A stretch of DNA of 64,000 nucleotides from positions 55,845 to 119,844 of the forward strand of contig JACMLU010000006.1 in the NCBI GenBank assembly GCA_014379405.1. Reading direction: 5' to 3'. A program made the translations under genes and the position numbers. Positions within the stretch are counted from its first letter, which is position 1, and each line of letters opens with the position of its first letter. Source of the stretch: Flavobacterium sp. GTDB taxonomy: Bacteria > Bacteroidota > Bacteroidia > Flavobacteriales > Flavobacteriaceae. The notes below the pieces were generated by a model. The model did not search any database, was not told where the DNA came from, and saw only the letters and a list, made by a program, of their open reading frames with translations. Shown one piece after another: positions 49,939 through 58,884 of this stretch.

Positions 49939-52900
49939 ATGCCAGACACGAAAAAACCTTGGGAAAAAAATTATACCGTAGAGAATACAGAATCTGAATC
50001 ACAGGAAAAAAAACCTTGGGAGAAAAACTACGTTTCCGATACTGAAAAAAAAAATCCGGTTGGTACTTCAACCTCTACTACTCCAAAGGAAAATACGGAA
50101 TTGGCACCGAAAACTGGTTCTTCGGTTTCGAAAAATACGCAAGGATTTCCTAAAATTGACACCAATGGCATAGCTCCCAATTATGAGGATATGAAGCCAG
50201 CAGTGGAAAATCCTGTTGGCAAGGAAAAAAGACTACGCAAGGAATTAGCCAACGTAAAAGTCACTCCTGAAAATATGGATGCTGTTATGGCTGAAACTGA
50301 TGCACTTTCGGCAACCATAAAATCAAACCAAGCTGTAAAAGACCAAGCCAAAAGCCAACGTGTAAAAGAGTTGGAAACTTCTTTCTATAATGCCACCAGA
50401 AACAATGACGACGATGCCGTTGCCGAACAAAGACTTAACGATGCCGTTCAGGTAAACGGTGTTTGGAACAACGTGAAATCTATTGCTAAAAAATCATACA
50501 ATACCGTTGTTGATGCAGTTTCCGCAACAAGTCCAACACTTCTCGGACTGCAAAGCGCAAAAGTGAATACTGATCCGTTGTCGGAAGAAAAGCAACTTGT
50601 TAAAAAAGAGGCTTTAAAAAACAAGCAAACGCTGTCCGAAACGGAAATCACCCAAAGAGCGCAGGATATTTTCAAAGCCAAAGAGAAAGAAAATTTATTT
50701 TTGGATCGTGCCAATTCCTTTTTGGATAATATGGATGATAAAGACAAGGAATTGCTCAAACAGGACCGAGCCAACAAAGCAGAGCATTTACAGGAAGACA
50801 ACCTGAAACGACTCAAAGTGGTTTCGGCTATGCGCACTGTTGCCGAAGACAAAATCGACGATTACAAGAAAATAGAATCCCAATTAGAAAAACTGAAAGA
50901 AAGCGGCCAGCCTTTCCCGGAAGAGTTGTACAACCAATACACTTCCTTGGGTTCAGAAATCAAGGGAATAGGTTCAGAACTTCAAAAAAACGAAGATTAC
51001 ATCCTGAACAACAAAAAGGATTTAGGTACCGCCCAGCAGGAATTGGATTTATTTAAGAGAGAATATGGAGATTTGTACAATTTTGGACAAAATGTAGCCA
51101 CTTCCGCAGGGGAATTGGCAGTCAACACATTGGCTGGGTTAGATTATATTGGAACTTTAGGCGGAAATCTAGACCCAAAAAACAAAAACAAAGGCGTTCA
51201 GGAAGACTTGCAAAAAGCCGATACTTATTTTAAAAACACAAGAGAAACATTAAGAAAACCCGTTGAATCTATTGAAAGCATAGAAGGATTTGTCAATTAT
51301 GCTTCGGATTTAATGGCGAATCAAATACCCAATTTAGTAGCCACATCTACAGGCGCAAAAGGATTGGGATTAATAGGAACCGCTTCTGCAGGAAAGAAAT
51401 TTACCGATATGAATGAGGAAGTTCGCCAAGGTAAAGCTTCGTATTCTCCTTTGGAAATGGCAGTCGCTCCATTATTGTATGGTGGTGCCGAAGTCATTTC
51501 GGAAATACCAACATTGGCCATTTTGAAAAAAGGAGGACGTGTTTTGGAATCCGTTGCCAGAAACGAGGGGCAATTAATCACTAAAACCGCCCAACAAAAA
51601 GCCAAAGAATGGGCCAAGGATTATGGTATCGATATGAGTAAAGAAATGGCTGGAGAGCAATTTACCAACTTCGCCCAAAACTTTAACGATAAATTTGTGT
51701 TGGGTAAAAAAGACGTGAATTTATTGGACAATACTGGTCAAGTTTTTAAAGATACGTTTACCTTGACTTCGATGCTAAAAACAGCACCACACGCGTTTGG
51801 CGCTGTGGTAAAACCGTTTCAATCCAAAACCGATTTAGGCACACTAGACGAGAATTCCAGAAAAATAATTGAATTCTCCAAGCAATTGAATGCCGAAGGA
51901 TTGACGGACACCGAGAAAACGGTTATCCAAAAACAGATTGACAAAGCTACTACCGAAAGTTCCAAAATCGTAGCCAACACCATTGGCAAAATCAGCGATA
52001 TGCCAGGCGAATTATATGACGAAGTAGTTTCGTTGAACACCAAAGCAGGTGAAATAAAAGCACAAGCCAAAGAAATAAACGAAGGCAATCTTGCCAACAA
52101 AACAGAGTTGTTGCAAGGCCTTTCCGAAGATTACAAAGCGTTACAGGATAAACGAAACGGCATTGTAAACGGTTCAGTTTCGGTTGTGGATGTATTGCCG
52201 ATGAAAGAGCAGGAAAAACTTAAAAAACAAGCATTGGAATCCTTGGTTACCGAATTGAATCCGGACGGCAAGAAAAACATCAAGATTACCAATGAGCAAG
52301 TGGTGGATCGTGCGAATGAAATCTATGCGGAATCAACAGCGAATACCGCTAGTACAGAACCTACATCCGTTAACACAGAACCTACTTCTGTACTAAGCGA
52401 AAAAAGCAACAAAACACAGACGAGTCAGCCATCTTCTTCGGAAGTGGCAACTCCGAGTGTTAATGTAAAAACCGAGGGTAATTCCCCTTTATTACCTTCT
52501 GAAACCCAAGAAACAGGTTCAGAAGCAGAGGTAAATTTACCTTTAAAAGAAAATACTGATGAAAATGTATCGCCAACAAATACTCCTGCTGATGGAAACG
52601 TTCGAGTTGGAGATAAGTCAAATGATGCACAAGGGAAAGATAACGAAGTACAGCCAGCCGTTGACGCTAAACCAAGTAAAGGAGAAACTAAAATCACCAC
52701 CCGAAAAATAAAATCGGTTAAGGATGGTGAATACGAGGTTGACTTTGACGACAAAGGAAACGTGGTAGAAATCAGGAGCCCGAAAGACGGTAGGGTTATT
52801 GATAAATTTGTAGAACGAAAAGTAAAACCCAGCAAACAGAATCCAACAGGAAAAATCCTTACCAAAAATGCCAATTATGCCAAGATTGAAGCGGATGCCA

Positions 52901-55900
52901 AAGGAGAACTTTCGCAAAACGAGAAAAACAATTTAGATAAAGAGGCGCAAAAGGTACAGGACGAAAAAATCAGGGCTTTTGAACCCAACGACGAATACGA
53001 AATTGCGTTGAAATATGTGGCCGAGGGAGGAAAGATAAAACTATCTTCGGCCAGAAGCGAAACCGGGGAAAAAAATGCCAAGGCGATGAAATGGACTTCG
53101 GGCTTCAACAAAGAGGCCGATTTGCCATCGATAGAAAATGTTGCCGAAAAACTAATACCTTATGATTCTCGTTTGGATGAATCCTTGATTAGACAACATT
53201 TAATTGCTATTTATAGTACCTTTGAGAATCAGAATGCTGTAAAAGAGCATCTTTTGGGTATTTACGAGGAAAATAACAGCAAAAAACAAGAAGAGGAATT
53301 GCGCGCTCATTTGGGTTCGTTGTCCGAGAAGGATTTTGCAATGTACCAAGCTATTCAAGCCGAACAAGGTTATTTAAATGAATTATCAGAAAAAGAAGCT
53401 GAGGAATACTACAACCAAAAATTAGATGAATATGAACAAGGACAACAAGAATCCGCAAGAGCAGAAACCGCTGACCAGAGAGCAAAGAATATTGCTAAAA
53501 GTGATGAAGGAGCGCAAGAAAACGGAGGAAACGACGGAAAACCAAAAGGAGAAAACCCAAGAGGAAACGAAGGGGGAGGAATAGACGAATTTGCTAACGA
53601 GCAAAACCGTAAAAACAGTTTAGCCAAGGAAAGGGTTCAGTATGAAAAACTCACTCCAAAAAACGCACCCAAAAAGCTATCCCAAATTATAAAAGACGTA
53701 GCCAACGGATTGAAATCGCACGTAATTTATAGCCGTTCTAAGCGCAGAAATACTCTTGGTAGTTACAATCCGAGGAATACATTAGTTCGTATCACAAAAT
53801 CAGGAGACATTGATACCGTAGCACACGAATTAGGACATTTACTTGATGACAGAATGAATATTTTAGGTGCAATTCCTACTGCGGATAAAGCTAAAATTGA
53901 TGCTCAATTAAAATGGTATTCGGAAAGAGGTGGTTCTAATCCTCCATCAAAAGCAACTCCCGCACAAAAAGCAGAATATCTTGAAAGAGAAGGCTTGGCC
54001 GAGTTCATTCGTTCCTATATTGCAAATCCAACGCAAACCAAAATTTTGGCACCAGAATTATTAGCGCATTTTGAAAATACTATTGATCCGAAGACGAAAG
54101 AAGTTTTGAAAAAATTCTCCGAAGACTACCTTGGCTTTGCCAATGCCAGCGGAATAGAAAAAACACTTTCGAATATTGAAGAAATCGATTTACCCAATAA
54201 AAATAAATTTATTGAATGGATAAAAGGTTTTCGCCAAGGTGATGATAAATTGACTTTTACCAAAATGGATAAGTTTTATGCTGAAATGGCAAATTCGAAT
54301 CATTTTGGAATAAAAGCCTTCAAAACTTTGCTTGATATGCAAGGAAAAACAGATTTGAAATCACACGAAAACTTTGAAATTATTTCCAGGGTGTTTTTAG
54401 GAATTAATGGAAAATTAGAGAATGTTTTTTCAACTGGAATGATTAACGCCAAAAATGAAAAAATAAAAGCAGAAGGAGGCGTTTTCGAAAAAGACAGTAA
54501 AGGACGTACTGTTTATAAAGACGGTACTGCAATGAATGTAGAATGGCTAATTAATGGACTTGATACTACTAGTGAACAGTCGTTAAAAAAAGATATGAAT
54601 GATGTAATTGCTATGGCAGTTGCCCAAAGAACTATTGAATATGCCAAAAAATTCCAAAGAAGTGATGATCTTACAGGAATTGGAGGAAGTATAGAAACAG
54701 ATTTGACTACAGCGGTAAATACTTTAAATGAATTTAAAGCTCTTGAAAAAACCGATAAGGCGAAATTTGACAGAATTCAGGAAGGTGTAAAAAAATACCG
54801 GCAAATAGCTGACGCTACATTGCAGTATGCTGCCGATAAAGGCAGAATTAGCCAAGAACAGTTAGAACAAATCAAGCAGGGAAACGAATATTATGTTGCC
54901 TTGAATCGTAACAAAGAATTAGAACCAGGTGAAGATCTGTTTTCCTCATTTAATACTGGAACAAATGGAATTGGTGCCGCCAAAGAAATTGTCAAAAAAG
55001 CTAAAGGAGGAACAGCTACTATTGAAAATCCGTATTTGTCTTTGTTGAAAAATATGAATAATATTATCAAAGAAGCAGACCGTAATGAAGTAATGCTTTC
55101 TTTCGTAGAGCCATTAATCAGTAATCGAAAAATGGGAGAAGGTGAACCAATTGATTTATCTAAAATTGGTTTTATAGCCAATGAAGGTGATGCTGAAACT
55201 ATAAAGGTTTTCCGTGACGGTAAATTAGAAAAATGGAAGTTTGATGCCGATATTTATAGCAGTTTGAAAAATATTGAATCTATTTCGTCTAACCCTATTT
55301 TTACCTTTTTATCAAAACCTAGTCAATTGATCCGTTGGACCGTTACGCATAACCCTGTTTTTTATGCTCGTAACATTGTGAAAGATACGCAAGCTAGAAT
55401 GATTGTTTCGAACGACCACAGCACGTTTAGAGATATGATTCATAATTCGGGAGACAAAGAGTTGTTTGAGTTGTTTGGTGGCTCACAAGCGGGCCATTTG
55501 CATACTGATAAAGAATCTTATGCTAAAACAATGAAGCGAACCATAGGCGAGGTTACTAAAAAAGGAGGAATTGTAATAAACCCTATGAAATTTGGCGAAA
55601 AATACGTAAAATTTCTTGAAACTGGTGAAAATATAAATCGTATTGCCGAATTTAACTCTTCCTATAAAGTTGCTAAAGAAAGAGGAATGAGTGATTATGA
55701 TGCTGGATTGTACGCTGCCTTTGAAGCCCGTGATTTAATGGATTTTGCCGTAGCTGGACATACAATGCGTGAGATAAATAAAATTATAGTTTTCAGTAAT
55801 GCTGGTGTGCAGTCGTTACGTAAAGCTAAAAAATCACTTTATAGAGATCCTGCAGGATTTGCTTATCGAACTGCTTTGTATTCTGTATTGCCTACTTTGG

Positions 55901-56718
55901 CTTTTGCTGTATTACGAAACGCAATGGGCGACGACGAAGAGTACGAAGATTTACCCGATAACCAAAGGGATATGTTTTTCAACTTCAAAACAGCGGCTAC
56001 GGGTGATGCTTGGATTTCTATACCAAAACCGTATGAGTTGGGATTGTTTTCTTCCTATGTTGATCGTGGTATTAGTAAAATAAGAGGAAACGACGAAGCG
56101 TTTGACGGGGTAACGGGTACTACGATGAAATTATTAATGCCATTTGATGAAAGTTCCTTCCTTGGCGGTTTAAAACCAATTATTGAAACGCAAATGAATC
56201 GCGATACTTATACCGGAAAATCTATTGTTCCAGAATGGGAATCGGGTAAATTATTAGAATTGCGAAAAGGAACTGATAAAGCTTCGTTAATTGGGCTAAA
56301 AACGTCCAAATTATTCAAGCAAGCAGGTATGAGTGTTGATCCTAGAAATATAGACCATATTCTAAGAGGTTATGGTACTTATTTTGCTACACAAGGAATG
56401 GCAGTTTCTGACTTAGCTAAAAAAGACACTGCAGAACTTAATTTCTGGATTACTAAATCGGGTTTTGCTAAAGATATTCCGACCTATAATGCTAAATCTG
56501 TAAAAAAAGCTACCGACTTAGCTATAGAATTAGGCAAAATTAACAGTAGCCGAATGAAAGGAATGCGCAATACTATTGAAGACTTTTATTCGGAAACAGA
56601 TATTAAAAAAAGGAAAGAGCTTTTGAAAAAAATTTATGATACTTCCGAAAATATTATCAAGCATTATGAAGAAGAAAAAGTAAAAACTTTGGATAAAATT
56701 TCGAAAAAAGAAGAATAA
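49939..56718 (+). CDS. Giant polyvalent protein: metalloprotease motif plus LPD38-type domain
   Basis: 2259 residues, the largest product here. N-terminal double repeat KKPWEKNY (residues 5-12 and 24-31), long coiled coils (about 60-400), a Ser/Thr/Pro-rich spacer (about 790-900), the zinc-metallopeptidase motif 'HELGH' at His1296-His1300 in 'VAHELGHLLDD', and a C-terminal LPD38-like region (about 1785-2060, 'RWTVTHNPVFYARNIVKD'). Such proteins are injected with phage DNA and can modify the host early in infection. A hydrophobic helix lies near residue 1990. It ends the virion block before the terminator at 56721. Confidence 0.72.
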   Translation: MPDTKKPWEKNYTVENTESESQEKKPWEKNYVSDTEKKNPVGTSTSTTPKENTELAPKTGSSVSKNTQGFPKIDTNGIAPNYEDMKPAVENPVGKEKRLRKELANVKVTPENMDAVMAETDALSATIKSNQAVKDQAKSQRVKELETSFYNATRNNDDDAVAEQRLNDAVQVNGVWNNVKSIAKKSYNTVVDAVSATSPTLLGLQSAKVNTDPLSEEKQLVKKEALKNKQTLSETEITQRAQDIFKAKEKENLFLDRANSFLDNMDDKDKELLKQDRANKAEHLQEDNLKRLKVVSAMRTVAEDKIDDYKKIESQLEKLKESGQPFPEELYNQYTSLGSEIKGIGSELQKNEDYILNNKKDLGTAQQELDLFKREYGDLYNFGQNVATSAGELAVNTLAGLDYIGTLGGNLDPKNKNKGVQEDLQKADTYFKNTRETLRKPVESIESIEGFVNYASDLMANQIPNLVATSTGAKGLGLIGTASAGKKFTDMNEEVRQGKASYSPLEMAVAPLLYGGAEVISEIPTLAILKKGGRVLESVARNEGQLITKTAQQKAKEWAKDYGIDMSKEMAGEQFTNFAQNFNDKFVLGKKDVNLLDNTGQVFKDTFTLTSMLKTAPHAFGAVVKPFQSKTDLGTLDENSRKIIEFSKQLNAEGLTDTEKTVIQKQIDKATTESSKIVANTIGKISDMPGELYDEVVSLNTKAGEIKAQAKEINEGNLANKTELLQGLSEDYKALQDKRNGIVNGSVSVVDVLPMKEQEKLKKQALESLVTELNPDGKKNIKITNEQVVDRANEIYAESTANTASTEPTSVNTEPTSVLSEKSNKTQTSQPSSSEVATPSVNVKTEGNSPLLPSETQETGSEAEVNLPLKENTDENVSPTNTPADGNVRVGDKSNDAQGKDNEVQPAVDAKPSKGETKITTRKIKSVKDGEYEVDFDDKGNVVEIRSPKDGRVIDKFVERKVKPSKQNPTGKILTKNANYAKIEADAKGELSQNEKNNLDKEAQKVQDEKIRAFEPNDEYEIALKYVAEGGKIKLSSARSETGEKNAKAMKWTSGFNKEADLPSIENVAEKLIPYDSRLDESLIRQHLIAIYSTFENQNAVKEHLLGIYEENNSKKQEEELRAHLGSLSEKDFAMYQAIQAEQGYLNELSEKEAEEYYNQKLDEYEQGQQESARAETADQRAKNIAKSDEGAQENGGNDGKPKGENPRGNEGGGIDEFANEQNRKNSLAKERVQYEKLTPKNAPKKLSQIIKDVANGLKSHVIYSRSKRRNTLGSYNPRNTLVRITKSGDIDTVAHELGHLLDDRMNILGAIPTADKAKIDAQLKWYSERGGSNPPSKATPAQKAEYLEREGLAEFIRSYIANPTQTKILAPELLAHFENTIDPKTKEVLKKFSEDYLGFANASGIEKTLSNIEEIDLPNKNKFIEWIKGFRQGDDKLTFTKMDKFYAEMANSNHFGIKAFKTLLDMQGKTDLKSHENFEIISRVFLGINGKLENVFSTGMINAKNEKIKAEGGVFEKDSKGRTVYKDGTAMNVEWLINGLDTTSEQSLKKDMNDVIAMAVAQRTIEYAKKFQRSDDLTGIGGSIETDLTTAVNTLNEFKALEKTDKAKFDRIQEGVKKYRQIADATLQYAADKGRISQEQLEQIKQGNEYYVALNRNKELEPGEDLFSSFNTGTNGIGAAKEIVKKAKGGTATIENPYLSLLKNMNNIIKEADRNEVMLSFVEPLISNRKMGEGEPIDLSKIGFIANEGDAETIKVFRDGKLEKWKFDADIYSSLKNIESISSNPIFTFLSKPSQLIRWTVTHNPVFYARNIVKDTQARMIVSNDHSTFRDMIHNSGDKELFELFGGSQAGHLHTDKESYAKTMKRTIGEVTKKGGIVINPMKFGEKYVKFLETGENINRIAEFNSSYKVAKERGMSDYDAGLYAAFEARDLMDFAVAGHTMREINKIIVFSNAGVQSLRKAKKSLYRDPAGFAYRTALYSVLPTLAFAVLRNAMGDDEEYEDLPDNQRDMFFNFKTAATGDAWISIPKPYELGLFSSYVDRGISKIRGNDEAFDGVTGTTMKLLMPFDESSFLGGLKPIIETQMNRDTYTGKSIVPEWESGKLLELRKGTDKASLIGLKTSKLFKQAGMSVDPRNIDHILRGYGTYFATQGMAVSDLAKKDTAELNFWITKSGFAKDIPTYNAKSVKKATDLAIELGKINSSRMKGMRNTIEDFYSETDIKKRKELLKKIYDTSENIIKHYEEEKVKTLDKISKKEE

Positions 56719-56720
56719 AA

Positions 56721-56750
56721 AAACGCCCAATTAAGGGCGTTTTGGTTTTT
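56721..56750. terminator. Terminator after the giant protein gene
   Basis: AAACGCCC (56721-56728) pairs with GGGCGTTT (56735-56742) around a 6-nt loop, followed by TGGTTTTTT. It also faces the converging H1-like gene. Confidence 0.8.
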
Positions 56751-56762
56751 TAGAAATAAGGT

Positions 56763-56933
56763 TTATTGATTTTTTACGTCAGAAACTTCTTTTCTCATTT
56801 CGTGAGCGAGGTTTTTTATTTCCTGTAACGCTTTTCGAAGTCTTGTTCCTGCAGCTTTATTTCCTGCAGCAAATTTAGCTCCTTCTGTTTGTGCTGTATC
56901 GTTTAATTCAGCAAGTTTTTTTAAGTTTTCCAT
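56763..56933 (-). CDS. Histone H1-like DNA-binding protein
   Basis: 56 residues: MENLKKLAELNDTAQTEGAK then 'FAAGNKAAGTRLRKALQEIKNLAHEMRKEV'. The GNKAAGTRxRKAxxE core is the signature of the bacterial histone H1-like family (Hc1-type), small proteins that bind and compact DNA. Length and charge fit. It lies just past the virion block, on the minus strand, at the end of the leftward replication operon. Confidence 0.75.
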   Translation of the reverse strand: MENLKKLAELNDTAQTEGAKFAAGNKAAGTRLRKALQEIKNLAHEMRKEVSDVKNQ

Positions 56934-56973
56934 AATTTAGATTAGCTTTGACCTTAGCAAGCGAGGTTTATAG

Positions 56974-57687
56974 TTATAATTTGTTTTTTACGATTTCTTC
57001 AAGTACGATTTTTATTCTAGCCCGTTCAGCATTACTAAGATTTAATTCTTTAGAATTAAAAATATCTTTTATGCTTAAACAGGGTTTATGAGTAATTATG
57101 TATTCTTCGGCTTTTTCTTTGGTGGAGAAACATCTAATGTTTTTATCTCTTTCTTTTACAAAAGATGTGTAAAGCAATTTAAAATCATCAGAAACAGGGT
57201 AAACAGAACTTCCGATAAAAATATCCACGCCGTCTTCTGTAGTGAATAAAGGAGTTTTCTTGATTTTGTCAAAAGTCCTTAAAAGCGTTTTTTGATCGCC
57301 TACACTTACTGAAAGATGACTTGGCGTAATCTCGAATTTATGAATAACTCCTTTTGTCGTAAAATCCTTGATGTTAAAAACCTCTCCGTCGCTTAGTCTT
57401 TTTACGGAAAAAATATCAAATGGATTTTTTGCATTTACTAAGGTTTGAAAACATTCAGGAAACGTATAATTTTCCTTGCTTATGACAGTACCTTCTTTAC
57501 CTATTACACTTAAAATATCATAATCTACTTCCTCTACTCTTTGCCAAAATTCAGGGTGTGCGTCGTAGAATATTGTTCCTTTCCAATTAGAACTACAGCC
57601 GTGTGAGCCGTAAACCAACTTGTCGTTCCATTCAGTAGTTCCTAATTTTTCAGAACCTGGATATTCTTTGATTAATTTATATTTCAT
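56974..57687 (-). CDS. Conserved phage protein, unknown
   Basis: 237 residues. 'MKYKLIKEYPGSEKLGTTEWN' and the repeats 'FSVKRLSDGEVFNIKDF' and 'LFTTEDGVDIFIGSSVYPVS' (strand-turn-strand) recur in phage proteins of Flavobacterium. The C-terminus is helical. Probably beta-repeat domains with an unknown role. Confidence 0.58.
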   Translation of the reverse strand: MKYKLIKEYPGSEKLGTTEWNDKLVYGSHGCSSNWKGTIFYDAHPEFWQRVEEVDYDILSVIGKEGTVISKENYTFPECFQTLVNAKNPFDIFSVKRLSDGEVFNIKDFTTKGVIHKFEITPSHLSVSVGDQKTLLRTFDKIKKTPLFTTEDGVDIFIGSSVYPVSDDFKLLYTSFVKERDKNIRCFSTKEKAEEYIITHKPCLSIKDIFNSKELNLSNAERARIKIVLEEIVKNKL

Positions 57688-57691
57688 TTTG

Positions 57692-58045
57692 TTAGTGTTT
57701 TAAAACTTTTCTACAAATTCCTTCGATAGAGCTTTTGTCTTTTTGGTAGGCGTTGTGCATCGTGATGTAGTTTTGCATATCTTTTATGTGAACGCTTGCT
57801 GCCATTTTGTAATATTCGTCGGAGATGTTGTAAATTACGTTTGTGGCGACTTCTTCTTTTGTGATGGCGCGGTCAAAATGTTTGGCTTCTACTTCGGCCA
57901 GCTTGCCTATAAAATTATTGACAAAATTCTTGAAGGCTCCAGTGAAAAATGATTTCGTTTTGTTTTCGGCCTTGAAATCCGAAAGGTAATTGAGCAGGAT
58001 TTGCGAAATTACTTTGATGTGGGTTAGTTTTTCTATGGGTTGCAT
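57692..58045 (-). CDS. Hypothetical 117-aa protein
   Basis: Starts at MQPIEKLTHIKVI (58045), preferred over a longer frame to 58087. Helical: 'ISQILLNYLSDFKAENKTK' and 'NVIYNISDEYYKMAASVHIKDMQNY'. Overlaps the following gene by about 130 bp in a different frame. No family recognised. Confidence 0.5.
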   Translation of the reverse strand: MQPIEKLTHIKVISQILLNYLSDFKAENKTKSFFTGAFKNFVNNFIGKLAEVEAKHFDRAITKEEVATNVIYNISDEYYKMAASVHIKDMQNYITMHNAYQKDKSSIEGICRKVLKH

Positions 58046-58172
58046 TAGGTTTTTGGATTTTATACAGTACACAACTCCAAAAAGCAATTATCAAAATGGC
58101 TTGGATAAGCAATATTTTGTTGGCTTTGGAATAGGTTTTTGTCCTGTTGTTGTATTGTTCTCTGGTTATCAT
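57915..58172 (-). CDS. Small membrane protein with large out-of-frame overlap
   Basis: 85 residues; residues about 19-37 (ILLIQAILIIAFWSCVLYK) form a membrane helix after a basic N-terminus. Its ATG overlaps the stop of the broken gene upstream (ATGA). The rest runs through the start of the 117-aa gene in another frame and is of low-quality composition, so the functional part may be only the first 45 residues. Confidence 0.4.
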   Translation of the reverse strand: MITREQYNNRTKTYSKANKILLIQAILIIAFWSCVLYKIQKPNATHRKTNPHQSNFANPAQLPFGFQGRKQNEIIFHWSLQEFCQ

Positions 58173-58390
58173 TTAATTCTTGTTACTTGACCGTCTATCG
58201 TTTTGAAAAGTTTGTCCGGCATTAGTTTTTTGGCGGAAGCAAACGCCACGGAAAATGTTCTGTCCAGGAAATAGTCGTGATCGCCCCAAACTTCTTTTAT
58301 GAATTATTTCTTGTCGAAACTATCGCCTACTTTTTTTAAGGTTTTAAGTTTATCGGCGACTTTTTGCGGTAGTGGTTGTTTTTTAGCCAT
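58169..58390 (-). pseudogene. Small gene broken by an in-frame TAA
   Basis: Start MAKKQPLPQKVADKLK, then TAA at codon 29 (58304-58306) in the sequence S-F-D-K-K-stop-F-I-K-E-V-W, and a further 44 codons in the same frame to a TGA overlapping the next gene's ATG. The good downstream coding (DHDYFLDRTFSVAF) and overlap to the next gene show a recent single nonsense mutation. The full product would be 73 residues. Confidence 0.65.
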
Positions 58391-58393
58391 TGG

Positions 58394-58693
58394 TTAATGT
58401 GTTTTTAAATCAGTACTTGTATTTGCAGGTTTTATTTTGCTTAATTCTTTTAATAAAACTTTGTTTTTGATTGTTGGATGCTCAATGAAGAAATTTGAAA
58501 TATGAGCCAATACAGCAAAGGTCTCAACTGAATAAACATTTTCTGTTTTAGTTATATTTCTTGTTTTAAAATCAGTTAATCTTTTGGTTGTTACGAAAAA
58601 AAACTTTTCTCCAGATTCGCCCTCCATTAAGATAACTTCAACCCTGAAATTGATTCCTTTTGAAATAATTCCATTTATAGCTTTTGCTTTCAT
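58394..58693 (-). CDS. Hypothetical 99-aa protein
   Basis: Starts 'MKAKAINGIISKGINFRVEVI'. Beta then helix: 'FFVTTKRLTDFKTRNITKTENVYSV' and a C-terminal helix. Same strand and tight spacing in the leftward operon. No family recognised. Confidence 0.5.
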   Translation of the reverse strand: MKAKAINGIISKGINFRVEVILMEGESGEKFFFVTTKRLTDFKTRNITKTENVYSVETFAVLAHISNFFIEHPTIKNKVLLKELSKIKPANTSTDLKTH

Positions 58694-58695
58694 AA

Positions 58696-58884
58696 CTACT
58701 TAACGTTTTTGATTAAATTATCGACTTCATCTTCTTTAAGTTCTGCAGTAGTTTTATATCCTTTAGCATTGGCGTGGGTTAAAACTACTTTTACCTGATT
58801 TTTAGTCATTGGAACGCCTCTGTGTTCAAAGGCTTTCCAAGATTTATCCAATTGAGCCAAAGCTCCTTTTATATCGGCGTGCAT
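58696..58884 (-). CDS. Small helical protein
   Basis: 62 residues; 'IKGALAQLDKSWKAFEHRGVPMTKNQVKVVLTHANAKGYKTTAEL' suggests a three-helix bundle. Its first base is the last base of the NdpA-like gene. Function unknown, possibly a partner of that protein. Confidence 0.52.
   Translation of the reverse strand: MHADIKGALAQLDKSWKAFEHRGVPMTKNQVKVVLTHANAKGYKTTAELKEDEVDNLIKNVK

Noticed and set aside
14590..58306. Possible TAA stop-codon recoding, because two genes are interrupted by TAA and a tRNA-like element is present
   Set aside because: Most other genes in the window end with TAA and tight gene spacing depends on it, so general recoding is excluded.
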